64,000 nt of DNA, from the NCBI RefSeq assembly GCF_037976325.1, contig NZ_CP150265.1, forward strand, positions 3,901,501 through 3,965,500. The letters run 5' to 3'. This stretch comes from Paenibacillus sp. FSL K6-3182 (GTDB taxonomy: Bacteria; Bacillota; Bacilli; Paenibacillales; Paenibacillaceae). Both the position numbers and the translations under genes were made by a program. Below the pieces are notes generated by a model, which saw nothing but the letters and a program-made list of their open reading frames with translations, did no database searches and was not told the DNA's origin. Below, piece by piece: positions 48,140 through 56,423 of this stretch; position 1 is the first letter of the stretch; each line of letters begins with the position of its first letter.

Positions 48140-49633
48140 TTGAAAAAACGTATTTTCACGAAAGTATGCCTTGCGGTTTTATTAGCATTATCACTAACGC
48201 CTCTCAGCCATTTAAAAGCTGCAGAAAGCAGTTCCAATTCGCTCGCAGGATTTACTCAGGTCGAAATGGCTGGTAACGTAGCATTAGCGTTAGACAATCA
48301 AGGAATGATATGGGCATGGGGCAATAACTTTGCTGGTCAACTGGGAGATGGAACAATTGGTTTCAAATCGGCTGCGGTACCTGTATTCAGTGACGTTGCT
48401 AAAGTTCAAGTAACAGGCTTTTACAGCCTCGCACTCAAAAAAGAAGGTACAGTGTGGTTCTGGGGCGGGAACGGTGATGGCGTAAGCGGTTTTGATACCT
48501 ATGATACAAACGCACAAGCTATTGTAACAAAACCTAAAATGGTTAATGGTCTTACAGATGTCATCGATATTGCTGCAAAAGAAGACCATAATCTAGCATT
48601 AAAGTCAGATGGCACGGTATGGACATGGGGGAACGGTGGATTTGGTCAATTGGGTCGCATGGACATCAGCGCCTATAAGCCTGAAGATTATCGCAAACGC
48701 GTCAGTGAACAAAATATTCCAAAGCAAGTTGCTGGACTAAAAGATATTGTCTCCGTCCACGCAGGAAGCTTCCTTTCAGCAGCAATTAATGCAAAAGGTG
48801 AAACTTGGATTTGGGGTCATTACAATGGATGGGGCAGCGATACAGGAGATTTGATGAGTCCATTTAAGCTACCTGGCATTTATGCTAAAAAAGTTTCTGC
48901 GACATGGGAAAAATCGATTATACTCGATACGGATGGTACGGTTTGGGAAATAAACAAAGGTTTAAAACTCAATAAACTTCTAACATCGGCTTCTGATATA
49001 AGCTGTGGAACATTTAGCTGCGCAGCACTTCATTCCGATGGAACGTTATGGGGTTTATATAATAATTCCAAGGATTTAGTTGATCCATCACCCATTGCAG
49101 GCATTTCAAATGTGAAACAATTTGCGATCCATTCACTTAATCAAGATTTTTTTATTATTTTGAAGGCAGACGGAACTCTATGGTCTAAACAACCATTCGG
49201 ATATGGAACAGGCAGTGAAACCATTATGGACTATTACAATCAAATGAATATTCCTTCAAGTGAAATGGTTTCAAAGCTGCGCCAAGTGAAGAAAGCCATC
49301 ACAGTAAAGCTCGACGGAAAGACGATAACGCTCACTTCTAATCCCTATATTTACAAAGGCGTTACTTTCGTTCCGCTTCGCAGTACATTTAATGAACTAG
49401 GTGCAAAGGTGGAATACGTAAAAGGGAAAATGACCATATCGGATGCTAACCATACACTGAATCTCACCATTAGAGAGAAAGAAGCATTTATCGATGGCAA
49501 GCCGATAACATTAGACTATCCTCCGATGATTATTGATACAATGACCATGGTTCCCTTGCGTTTTGTCATTGAAGGCCTTGATCGTAAAATTGATTGGGAT
49601 CCTGATAATCGAGTTATTTCCATAAGCAAATAA
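48140..49633 (+). CDS. Secreted RCC1-repeat protein with C-terminal stalk (Cu-amine-oxidase N-like) domain
   Basis: 497 aa. Signal peptide (MKKRIFTKVCLAVLLALSL, cleavage near LKA). Residues 35-370 contain about six RCC1-type beta-propeller repeats, recognisable as W-x-W-G-x-N-x-x-G-Q-L-G-D-G and ALKSDGTVWTWGNGG. The C-terminal ~110 residues form the stalk/copper-amine-oxidase N-terminal-like domain common in Paenibacillus exoproteins (ITVKLDGKTITLTSNPYIYKG, FVPLRSTFNELGAKVEY, MVPLRFVIEGLDRKIDW). It probably displays a binding propeller at the cell surface. AAAGGAGTGCTAACCTTT precedes the ATG. A terminator follows. Confidence 0.88.
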   Translation: MKKRIFTKVCLAVLLALSLTPLSHLKAAESSSNSLAGFTQVEMAGNVALALDNQGMIWAWGNNFAGQLGDGTIGFKSAAVPVFSDVAKVQVTGFYSLALKKEGTVWFWGGNGDGVSGFDTYDTNAQAIVTKPKMVNGLTDVIDIAAKEDHNLALKSDGTVWTWGNGGFGQLGRMDISAYKPEDYRKRVSEQNIPKQVAGLKDIVSVHAGSFLSAAINAKGETWIWGHYNGWGSDTGDLMSPFKLPGIYAKKVSATWEKSIILDTDGTVWEINKGLKLNKLLTSASDISCGTFSCAALHSDGTLWGLYNNSKDLVDPSPIAGISNVKQFAIHSLNQDFFIILKADGTLWSKQPFGYGTGSETIMDYYNQMNIPSSEMVSKLRQVKKAITVKLDGKTITLTSNPYIYKGVTFVPLRSTFNELGAKVEYVKGKMTISDANHTLNLTIREKEAFIDGKPITLDYPPMIIDTMTMVPLRFVIEGLDRKIDWDPDNRVISISK

Positions 49634-49636
49634 ACA

Positions 49637-49668
49637 AAAGCCACCAGACCTATTGATCTGGTGGCTTT
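49637..49668. terminator. Bidirectional terminator at 49.65 kb
   Basis: A perfect 12-bp stem AAAGCCACCAGA/TCTGGTGGCTTT with an eight-base loop between convergent genes. Confidence 0.9.
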
Positions 49669-49706
49669 GATTTTCCATTGTCGTTACTGTGAATAAAAAA
49701 TGCTAA

Positions 49707-50969
49707 TTAATTTGGTCTAACAATCCTCTTCGCTTTCGCAGCTTCCAACCAGCTCGGAAATTCGTTTAATAGCTGATCATACAATAATTCATCAGAGACA
49801 GCTGCTATATCGTCCAAATGTATAAAGTTTGCGTTATCGACAATCCGGCCTTCCATGGTGTCTAGCTGCTTCAACACTTCAAAATCGGAATGACCAATGC
49901 CAACGAACTGCCAGAAAATCGGCTGTACCGCTGCGGCAGTAATGACCTTTTTAATCGGTTTTACGACACCGCCATCATTAATGAATATAATAAATACTGG
50001 CGTGGCCGCTTCCTCTTCCACCGTATATTTACGAATGACATCTTCCATAACTGGAGGTTCATTGTTGCGGCCAAACTTATGTATGTTGTTATTATCCACT
50101 ATTTTTCGTTGGACGTATTGATCAAAATCTTTTTCTGAAACAGAAGGCAATCGGCTAAAATGAGTATCATAAACCCAAACATCGAGCATCCCGTTGTCAT
50201 CAAATTTACTGGCAACTGCGAGAATTCGTTCCACTACTTCCTGCACGGTGCCATTTCTGTATAATGGCTGCATAGAACCTGAAATATCAAGTACAATACC
50301 TACTCTAGCCGCAACACTCGTTAATTTTTTCTTCTCCAACGTAATTTGAACGATCTTTTTCCGCAAATCAATGGATGATAAAGTCATTTCGGCTGCAGCA
50401 GCTGCTACTTCTGCTTCGTCCCTCTCAATCTCTAGACCAAAGCTTGTACATAACGCTTCAAGCCCTCCGTAAAAACCGCTCCCTATTGCATTAAACTTCC
50501 ACTCACCGTTATATCTATACAATTCACCGACTACTACAGCCGTTTCCTTTGTAAACGCCAAACCATAATCAAATCGGAACAACTCTTCATCTGTACTTCC
50601 ATTTACTAGTCGAATATACAAATGCGATGCGTTTTGCATAAAATGGCCAAGCCGTTCACCCTCATGGATCGTCACTGTAAAAGCTATTTTTTCCGTATTT
50701 TTGCTCAACCGCTTCAGGTGTATCGTGATTGCTTCCTTGTCACCGCTCTTCTCTGTCACATCATGCGAAATCGAACCATCGTGTGCTTGTGGATTACCAT
50801 AAAAGATAAAATGTTCATCTCTCTCGCAGATATTTCGATCAGATAATAGAAAAGCAGCAGCATCGATGCTCATCGATGATTGTCTAGTCGTCCAACCAAA
50901 TTGAACTCTCACAGATGTAAGTTCGCGTCCTCTAGTGATATCTACCTTTTGACCCTTCGACAATAACAT
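49707..50969 (-). CDS. TerD-like domain fused to a von Willebrand A domain
   Basis: 420 aa. The N-terminal ~180 residues are a TerD domain: MLLSKGQKVDITRG, SIDAAAFLLSDR, FIFYGNPQAHDGSISHD, RFDYGLAFTKETAVVVGELYRYNGEWKFNAIG. The C-terminal ~200 residues are a vWA domain with the metal site DISGSM and downstream acidic/Thr ligands (VFIIFINDGGV), ending near the LLYDQLLNEFPSWL helix. This TerF-like fusion belongs to calcium-binding stress and surface-chemistry systems. Here it stands alone, without terABC genes. CATGTTATTG opens the gene at 50969. It is divergent from a small secreted protein gene. Confidence 0.88.
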   Translation of the reverse strand: MLLSKGQKVDITRGRELTSVRVQFGWTTRQSSMSIDAAAFLLSDRNICERDEHFIFYGNPQAHDGSISHDVTEKSGDKEAITIHLKRLSKNTEKIAFTVTIHEGERLGHFMQNASHLYIRLVNGSTDEELFRFDYGLAFTKETAVVVGELYRYNGEWKFNAIGSGFYGGLEALCTSFGLEIERDEAEVAAAAAEMTLSSIDLRKKIVQITLEKKKLTSVAARVGIVLDISGSMQPLYRNGTVQEVVERILAVASKFDDNGMLDVWVYDTHFSRLPSVSEKDFDQYVQRKIVDNNNIHKFGRNNEPPVMEDVIRKYTVEEEAATPVFIIFINDGGVVKPIKKVITAAAVQPIFWQFVGIGHSDFEVLKQLDTMEGRIVDNANFIHLDDIAAVSDELLYDQLLNEFPSWLEAAKAKRIVRPN

Positions 50970-51157
50970 GCATCCCGCTCCATTTCGATTTAACTCGTAT
51001 TCTTCACTCTATTATCTACGAAACTATGGCTAAAGTCCTCCTCCAAACTATCCATTTTTTTCAAATTGTTCGTTTACAAAAAGATATAATTATTATAAAA
51101 TTCTTTATAACGAACATTAAGTTCGCAATTAGAGCGGGGACAGGAGGTGTTGATGTC

Positions 51158-51553
51158 ATGTCCAAATTCAAAAAAATCTTATCACTTACTTTGCTGATCA
51201 CCATCTGTATGTATCCTGCTTCCGCATTTGCTGCATCCAGTAAAGAACCATACGATGAAAAGAAAGGTTTCTTATCAAGTATCTTGTCTGTGTTCTCCAT
51301 TACGAAAAGTACAAACAACAGCAACAACAGCAATAATAATAAGCAAAACAACAACAAGAATAATAATAACAATAATCATTCAAACCAACCAAGCAAAAAT
51401 AAGAACGACAAAGATTGGGACAAGAAAGGCTGGTTTGACTGGTTCGACAATGATGATTGGTTCGACAATGATGATTGGTGGGATGATATCTGTTGGTGGG
51501 ATAAGCATAAGGACGATTCATTCAAAATTTGGGAGCGATATTATTGTTATTGA
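51158..51553 (+). CDS. Secreted low-complexity protein: Asn-rich linker and Trp/Asp-rich tail
   Basis: 131 aa. Signal peptide MSKFKKILSLTLLITICMYP with cleavage near AFA. A short conserved-looking segment (EPYDEKKGFLSSILSVFSI) is followed by about 30 residues that are mostly Asn with Lys/Ser. The tail is built from W-F-D-W-F-D-N-D-D-type units; the DNA repeats an 18-base unit twice (about 51438-51475). It ends with two Cys and aromatic residues (CWWDKHKDD, YYCY). AGGAGG lies ten bases before the ATG. The frame upstream to 51026 lacks signals. No family recognised. The acidic/aromatic tail could bind Ca2+ or glycans (inference). Confidence 0.7.
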   Translation: MSKFKKILSLTLLITICMYPASAFAASSKEPYDEKKGFLSSILSVFSITKSTNNSNNSNNNKQNNNKNNNNNNHSNQPSKNKNDKDWDKKGWFDWFDNDDWFDNDDWWDDICWWDKHKDDSFKIWERYYCY

Positions 51554-51568
51554 TACCAGTTTGCCCGG

Positions 51569-51602
51569 TAACCGTTGGTTAAAACCAGCGGTTATTTTTT
51601 AT
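51569..51602 (+). terminator. Terminator after the Asn-rich protein gene
   Basis: TAACCGTTGGTT/AACCAGCGGTTA stem (one G-U pair) with a short A loop, followed by TTTTTTATTT. Confidence 0.85.
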
Positions 51603-51653
51603 TTATCCTCCATAAGGAAATTTATATGGCATTTATTGTCGAAATAGATTCGC

Positions 51654-52466
51654 TCAAATCGTATAAGCTTTCCGATAAGAGGACGGGTTCATGCCGAACG
51701 ATTTCTTGAAGCTTTTGCTCAAATGATGCTCATCCGTAAACCCGCATTGCTCCGCTATTTGCGCAAGCGTTAATGAAGAATTGACTAGCATAAGCTTAAC
51801 CTTATCCATTCTTAGATTAGCGGCGTACGAACTTGGTGTCGTTTGAAATTCCTGCTTAAACAGCCTGGTCAATTGCACTTGGCTGAGGCCAAGCTCCATC
51901 GCGATCGTCTTCAAGGAAACGCCCTCTTCCGCTTGCTGCTGAAGCATATGTACCACACGCTGCAAGACCTGGTTCTCGCTATATAAATAATTTATCTTAC
52001 GATTCATGCTTTCAATCTGATAGACATACATCAAATCCCTTAACAGATGTTGCTTGTATTTCAGCGCCAGACTATCCTTCACATAACGAGCTTCGCGAAG
52101 CAACGAAAGTGTAGAACTCATTCTTTTTTTGTTGAGTAAAATAAGCTTTCCTGTAGGGGGCAAAGTGGTGTTGTCCTCCCCGGCAGCGCTATCTGCATTC
52201 CCCCACTGAAACCCGATGAGATGAAATGACAAGCCATCTGTTTTGCGGTAAAAGGTCATATGGGGCGGACAAAGCACCATCTCCCCTTTTACGGCTCTCT
52301 CGCTCCTCGATTTTCCCATTCTATACTCAAAGCCGCCCTCTTCAACAATGAATAAAGCCCAGTGATCGTAAGTATCCTCTGTCTTCTGAAAATGTGCAGC
52401 ATCCTTCACAAACACATGGTAAATCAGCTCAGGCTCGCGAAACCAAGGCTTGTCCAATTCCATCAT
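51654..52466 (-). CDS. AraC family transcriptional regulator (second AraC-PhyH module)
   Basis: About 270 aa. A cupin-like sensor (AHFQKTEDTYDHWALFIVEEGGFEYRMG, GEMVLCPPHMTFYRK) is followed by the AraC DNA-binding domain: VSLKTIAMELGLSQVQLTRLFKQEFQTTPSSY and LTLAQIAEQCGFTDEHHLSKSFKKSFGMNP. The frame extends to 52511, but AAAAGGG lies just before an ATG-ATG pair (52461-52466). The exact start is uncertain. It is divergent from the second PhyH gene and is its likely regulator. Confidence 0.9.
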   Translation of the reverse strand: MMELDKPWFREPELIYHVFVKDAAHFQKTEDTYDHWALFIVEEGGFEYRMGKSRSERAVKGEMVLCPPHMTFYRKTDGLSFHLIGFQWGNADSAAGEDNTTLPPTGKLILLNKKRMSSTLSLLREARYVKDSLALKYKQHLLRDLMYVYQIESMNRKINYLYSENQVLQRVVHMLQQQAEEGVSLKTIAMELGLSQVQLTRLFKQEFQTTPSSYAANLRMDKVKLMLVNSSLTLAQIAEQCGFTDEHHLSKSFKKSFGMNPSSYRKAYTI

Positions 52467-52569
52467 CCCTTTTATGAAATTATTTACAAGTAATTCGATT
52501 ATTCTATACATTATACTACGAAAAATCGTCGCATATAATTAAATTAAATACAAGAAGGAGGAGAGGCTA

Positions 52570-53379
52570 ATGAATACAGCTTCGCTAAATATTCCAGAAT
52601 TAATGAGCCGTTTTCATGAACAAGGATACTTGGTTTTACCCGATATACTTTCACAGGAAAAGGTATCCCTCCTGAATGCAGCGATCGATGAGGTCCTTGC
52701 AGAGGAGGAAGATACGTTTGCTCATAATATTTATAACAGCGTCTCTCGGCACACTGAAATTGCCTCATTGATCGATCACGAAGAAATCCTTCCCTTAATC
52801 GTTAATTTGCTTGGACATAATATTCAGCTGCATATTTCTCATCTAACCGTGAGAAAACCTAATCCAAATGATATAAAGACGGCTTCCCACAGCTTTATCG
52901 ATTGGCATCAAGACGGCCCTCATCCACAGTTTCCGGTTATTGCAGGCTTAACGGCTACTTATTATATAAAAGTCTGTTATATTTTGAGCGATATGACAAA
53001 GCCGAACCGCGGCAATACAAAGGTTATTCCGGGCAGCCACAGGCAGCCCTATAATCCGAACCATAAGGATGTGCGCCAGCAATTGGATGGCGAGGTACAA
53101 GTGTGCGGAAAGCCGGGTGATGTATTTATTTTCGCACAAAATTTATGGCATGCCGGATCGATCAATCAATCCGAATTTACAAGAAGGCAGCTCTTTCTCG
53201 GCTATAGCCCGATCTGGATGCGTCCAATTGACTATCATCAGGCAGACGAGCATCTATTAAAGGATGCCGATCCGATCCGCCGTCAACTGCTTGGACAAAT
53301 CAGCGACAATAAATTCAAATTTTATGTCCCGGAAGAATCGATGGTACCGCTCAAAAAGATGGTTATCGACAGCGTCTGA
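52570..53379 (+). CDS. Phytanoyl-CoA dioxygenase (PhyH) family protein
   Basis: 269 aa. Iron triad H-x-D in FIDWHQDGPHPQFPV and distal His in FAQNLWHAGSINQSEF. A 2-oxoglutarate-binding Arg follows (TRRQLFLGYSP). The GNTKVIPGSHRQPYN loop is typical. It shares the module layout (PhyH next to AraC) with 44638-46199, but the sequence is clearly different, so the two are not a recent duplication. AAGGAGGAG precedes the ATG. Substrate unknown. A strong terminator follows. Confidence 0.92.
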   Translation: MNTASLNIPELMSRFHEQGYLVLPDILSQEKVSLLNAAIDEVLAEEEDTFAHNIYNSVSRHTEIASLIDHEEILPLIVNLLGHNIQLHISHLTVRKPNPNDIKTASHSFIDWHQDGPHPQFPVIAGLTATYYIKVCYILSDMTKPNRGNTKVIPGSHRQPYNPNHKDVRQQLDGEVQVCGKPGDVFIFAQNLWHAGSINQSEFTRRQLFLGYSPIWMRPIDYHQADEHLLKDADPIRRQLLGQISDNKFKFYVPEESMVPLKKMVIDSV

Positions 53380-53402
53380 TAAAGCCGAAGCTGGGCACAC
53401 AT

Positions 53403-53443
53403 AAGGACCGTTTGCTCACCTCATCGTGATGCAAACGGTCCTT
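53403..53443. terminator. Terminator between PhyH and GH105-like genes
   Basis: A perfect 13-bp stem AAGGACCGTTTGC/GCAAACGGTCCTT with a 15-base loop. It serves convergent genes, including the end of the glycan operon. Confidence 0.9.
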
Positions 53444-53449
53444 TAACAA

Positions 53450-54505
53450 TCAGCTTGAGATGTCCGATAGCTCCGACAGCAGCATAAGTACGAGTCCCTG
53501 CCCATAAAGCGTTGGATAACAAGCGATCTCATTGTAAGCTTCGATTGAAGGCATGATAGGCGTCCCGCCTGACACGCCCATGACTTCCCCGCTCGGCTTT
53601 ATTTTAAGAAGAATAGCTTCTGCCGCAAGGTAGGCAGCATTCAAATAATCCGCATCGAGCAAGCCTTGACGTACCGCTTTCACAATGCCGCAAGAAATGC
53701 CGGCGCTGCCCGACGTCTCCGAATAAAATTCAGGACGGTCAAGCACCGTTGCCCATAGGCCTTCCTCATGTTGAAAGCGAATAAGGCTGCGCATGAGCAA
53801 TTGATAACGTTCGAGCGTTTCCTTCGGAACAACTGCTAAACCTTCCAGCTCTTCCACTATCATCGGCACCGCCACCGCTATCCACGCATTAGCTCTTGTC
53901 CAGCGGGCAGCCGAAAGATGGTTCCGTGCCTCCGAATTCCAGCCATGAAACAGCACACCCGTATCCTCATCCTGCAGCAGCGTTAAATGCAGCTCCACCT
54001 GACGTACGGCCTCTTTCGCATAATCCACATTCCCAGTGAGTTTCGCAAGTTTAGCCAAGAACAAAACCGCCATAAAAATAGTATCCACCCATACCTGCTC
54101 CGGGAATTTCACATTTTCCGTAACCGTATGCTCGAAGGCGCCTTCCCTTGTACGGGGCGCCTCCGTCATCATCCATTGTCCAATCCGCTCTGCTGTCTCC
54201 AAAAAAACAGGGTCATGCGTATGCTCATAAAGCGCTGGAAAAACCGTATATGGCGCCATCGCATTGATGACTCTGACCTTCTCCGCAAGGTGTAAATTAT
54301 TTTGCGACCATTTTATTAACTCCGTCATCGTCTCTGATTCACCTGTAAGCTCATAATAAGACAGCATCGCAATGACGCCGACTCCCGGCACCCAGTCCCA
54401 ATGGTTCAAATCCATGCCCCAACTACCGGAATGATCCTCAAGCATATAGTGATATACACGATCAGCCGCCTGCTTCACTATTTCCCGCGATAACTTCGTT
54501 TTCAT
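53450..54505 (-). CDS. GH88/GH105-like unsaturated uronyl (rhamnogalacturonyl) hydrolase
   Basis: 351 aa (alpha/alpha)6-barrel. Family features are HWDWVPGVGVIAMLSYYELTG, the catalytic Asp in EQVWVDTIFMAVLFLAKL, LFHGWNSEARNHLSAARWTRANAWIAV, and SGSAGISCGIVKAVRQGLL. The enzyme removes the 4,5-unsaturated uronic acid that a lyase leaves on oligosaccharides, in the cytoplasm (no signal peptide). GGAGGAGCGGGC precedes the ATG. It is the last gene of the operon that begins with the sugar permeases. Its presence points to pectin, rhamnogalacturonan or related acidic glycans (inference). Confidence 0.88.
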   Translation of the reverse strand: MKTKLSREIVKQAADRVYHYMLEDHSGSWGMDLNHWDWVPGVGVIAMLSYYELTGESETMTELIKWSQNNLHLAEKVRVINAMAPYTVFPALYEHTHDPVFLETAERIGQWMMTEAPRTREGAFEHTVTENVKFPEQVWVDTIFMAVLFLAKLAKLTGNVDYAKEAVRQVELHLTLLQDEDTGVLFHGWNSEARNHLSAARWTRANAWIAVAVPMIVEELEGLAVVPKETLERYQLLMRSLIRFQHEEGLWATVLDRPEFYSETSGSAGISCGIVKAVRQGLLDADYLNAAYLAAEAILLKIKPSGEVMGVSGGTPIMPSIEAYNEIACYPTLYGQGLVLMLLSELSDISS

Positions 54506-54547
54506 GCCCGCTCCTCCACCTCCATAAAATGATGCAGCTTCACCGTT

Positions 54548-56293
54548 TTAAGCTGATGGTGATGCTGCAGGCTTCAATGCTAAGGATAGCTTAATAGGAT
54601 CATCACTGGTTGCGGCAGCATTCTGTTTGCTTGCAAAAATAGCTGCTACAGCATTATCATAGGCCTCTACTATAATTTCCGGCTCTGCTTCACCAATTAC
54701 TAGCGAAAAAAGAAAAGCTGCTTTGCCCATCTTCTCAAAATCAATTGTACTGTCCTCTACTGCATGTAAAATATGGTCGAAGCAAAAGCTGCTGCTGTTC
54801 CTCGCGAGCTCCCACTTCCAATTGTCTTTTTGTTTATCGTCATGCTCATCCGTCCCTGCACCAAATGCCGTAAACAAAATACGCAGAACAACTTTGCAGT
54901 CACCGATTCTAACCTCCGCTCTTTCCCCGCTCACTTCCGCGTCTACATTATCCAAGCAGCCGCCAAGCTCTACCCGAATTCGCAAATCAGATACAGCTAT
55001 GCAGCCATTTATTCGATCAAGGCTCGGATGAGTATCTCCTCCATCAGTCAGAAAACGGATACCGAGCAGCAGTCTGCTCCCCTCTACTCTACTGTTCAGT
55101 ACAGCTGAGCAATAATCATAACCGTCATGCAGGACACGCAGCTTCAAATAGGCCGCCTCTCCACCATTATCAAAGAAAACAAGCAGCGGCCTTGTTTGAT
55201 TCCACATAATTTCCTCGCTGGACACACCAATCGCAAAGGAAGGGGTCATGTAGGTTGTTGCCCACTTTTCCTGCCCAGTCTGTTCATTTCTAGAATAGAG
55301 CTGCTGGAGCAGCCTTTCCTCAGACTGTGTGAAAAATGGATAATACTTGTGCGGACAACAAATCCCGCTCCCAAACCACTCCGCATCATACGGCTGTTCA
55401 TTCTCAAATCTAAAAACAACCCTTTCGTTTGTTGCGATTTGCAAAAATGACTTCGTCATATCCGATAGCAGTGTACTGTAGCTACGGCTGTGCGGGCCGG
55501 ACCACTGCTTCGTCGCTGGATGAAAATGCTCTGCTACCATGCGCCATGCGCTATCGAGCAAATCTTCCGCAAACGCTTTAGCCTGAGCGCTCGCCGTCAT
55601 CGTATAAATTTTGGAAAGTTCGGTGATGGCGATAACCGTATAAGTCGGACTGTTAAACTCATGAAACGTCCCTAGCTGATTCGTAAATGCATGGAGCTTT
55701 TCCAGCCTTCGAATACCGTAATCGGCCAATTCTGGCTCAGCGTATGCTTCGCCCGCGATAAGCGTGACCAAAGCACCCATTAGTGCGATATTCGTATAAT
55801 TTGGACCAACATCCCGCTTCATAATGGCATTGCATGCGCAGAAGACAGCTTGACGGATCAGCTCTCGCAGTTCCATAGGCAATCTATCTCCATGCCGCAC
55901 TTCGATTTGAACGAGCTGTTTACCGCAAAAATCAGCCCAGTTCCAATCTGGCGGGGACATTTCCGTAAGCGGCTCCTCGTAAAACCATGACCATATGCCA
56001 TACGTTAGGTGTTTAGGATTTTGGTCTTGCAGCGAAATCACTTTGCGTATGACTTCATAAGCTCGCGTGGTATAATCCGGCAAACCGCTGTCAAGCAAAG
56101 CCAGTGCATAAAGAAGAGAAGGATATGTAGGGTGAACAAGCGGGAACTCCTCAGCCGTAAGCGTCGTATGGTAGCCGGGACTATGAAAGGGCAGCTTAAG
56201 CATGTTGACTTCCGGGTCAAAAAACGACTCCCAGTGATGGATTTTTCCGAGCAGCAGCGGCTTATGATCCATTGGATTGTCCGTCTTATCCAT
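54548..56293 (-). CDS. Uncharacterised 581-aa protein, probable alpha/alpha-toroid glycan enzyme
   Basis: No family is named with confidence. The N-terminal ~300 residues are helical, with aromatic/acidic blocks like those of (alpha/alpha)n-toroid lyases and hydrolases: HPTYPSLLYALALLDSG, YGIWSWFYEEPLTEMSPPDWNWADFC, VGPNYTNIALMGALVTLIAGE, TFHEFNSPTYTVIAI. Later residues (WSGPHSRSYSTLL, FGSGICCPHKYYPFF) are followed by a beta-rich C-terminal part. There is no signal peptide, so it is cytoplasmic. The ATG at 56291-56293 has GAGAGG nine bases upstream. It lies between the large secreted glycosidase and the GH105-like gene. A new or poorly known polysaccharide lyase/hydrolase is plausible. Confidence 0.6.
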   Translation of the reverse strand: MDKTDNPMDHKPLLLGKIHHWESFFDPEVNMLKLPFHSPGYHTTLTAEEFPLVHPTYPSLLYALALLDSGLPDYTTRAYEVIRKVISLQDQNPKHLTYGIWSWFYEEPLTEMSPPDWNWADFCGKQLVQIEVRHGDRLPMELRELIRQAVFCACNAIMKRDVGPNYTNIALMGALVTLIAGEAYAEPELADYGIRRLEKLHAFTNQLGTFHEFNSPTYTVIAITELSKIYTMTASAQAKAFAEDLLDSAWRMVAEHFHPATKQWSGPHSRSYSTLLSDMTKSFLQIATNERVVFRFENEQPYDAEWFGSGICCPHKYYPFFTQSEERLLQQLYSRNEQTGQEKWATTYMTPSFAIGVSSEEIMWNQTRPLLVFFDNGGEAAYLKLRVLHDGYDYCSAVLNSRVEGSRLLLGIRFLTDGGDTHPSLDRINGCIAVSDLRIRVELGGCLDNVDAEVSGERAEVRIGDCKVVLRILFTAFGAGTDEHDDKQKDNWKWELARNSSSFCFDHILHAVEDSTIDFEKMGKAAFLFSLVIGEAEPEIIVEAYDNAVAAIFASKQNAAATSDDPIKLSLALKPAASPSA

Positions 56294-56423
56294 ATATCCC
56301 ATCCTCTCAATTACGGTATCCTAGTTTGCGCCAATGAAGTGATAGAGAGCAGACCGCCATTAAGGCGAACTGCTCATCTCCTGCCTTTCAACCTGTATCT
56401 ATTAAGCTCCGTTCTCTGGCGAT

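Noticed and set aside
51228..51647. 139-aa plus-strand frame overlapping the Asn-rich protein
   Set aside because: Poly-Ile/Thr translation of the AAC/AAT repeats in the wrong frame. The signal peptide, ribosome site and stop-terminator spacing all belong to 51158-51553.
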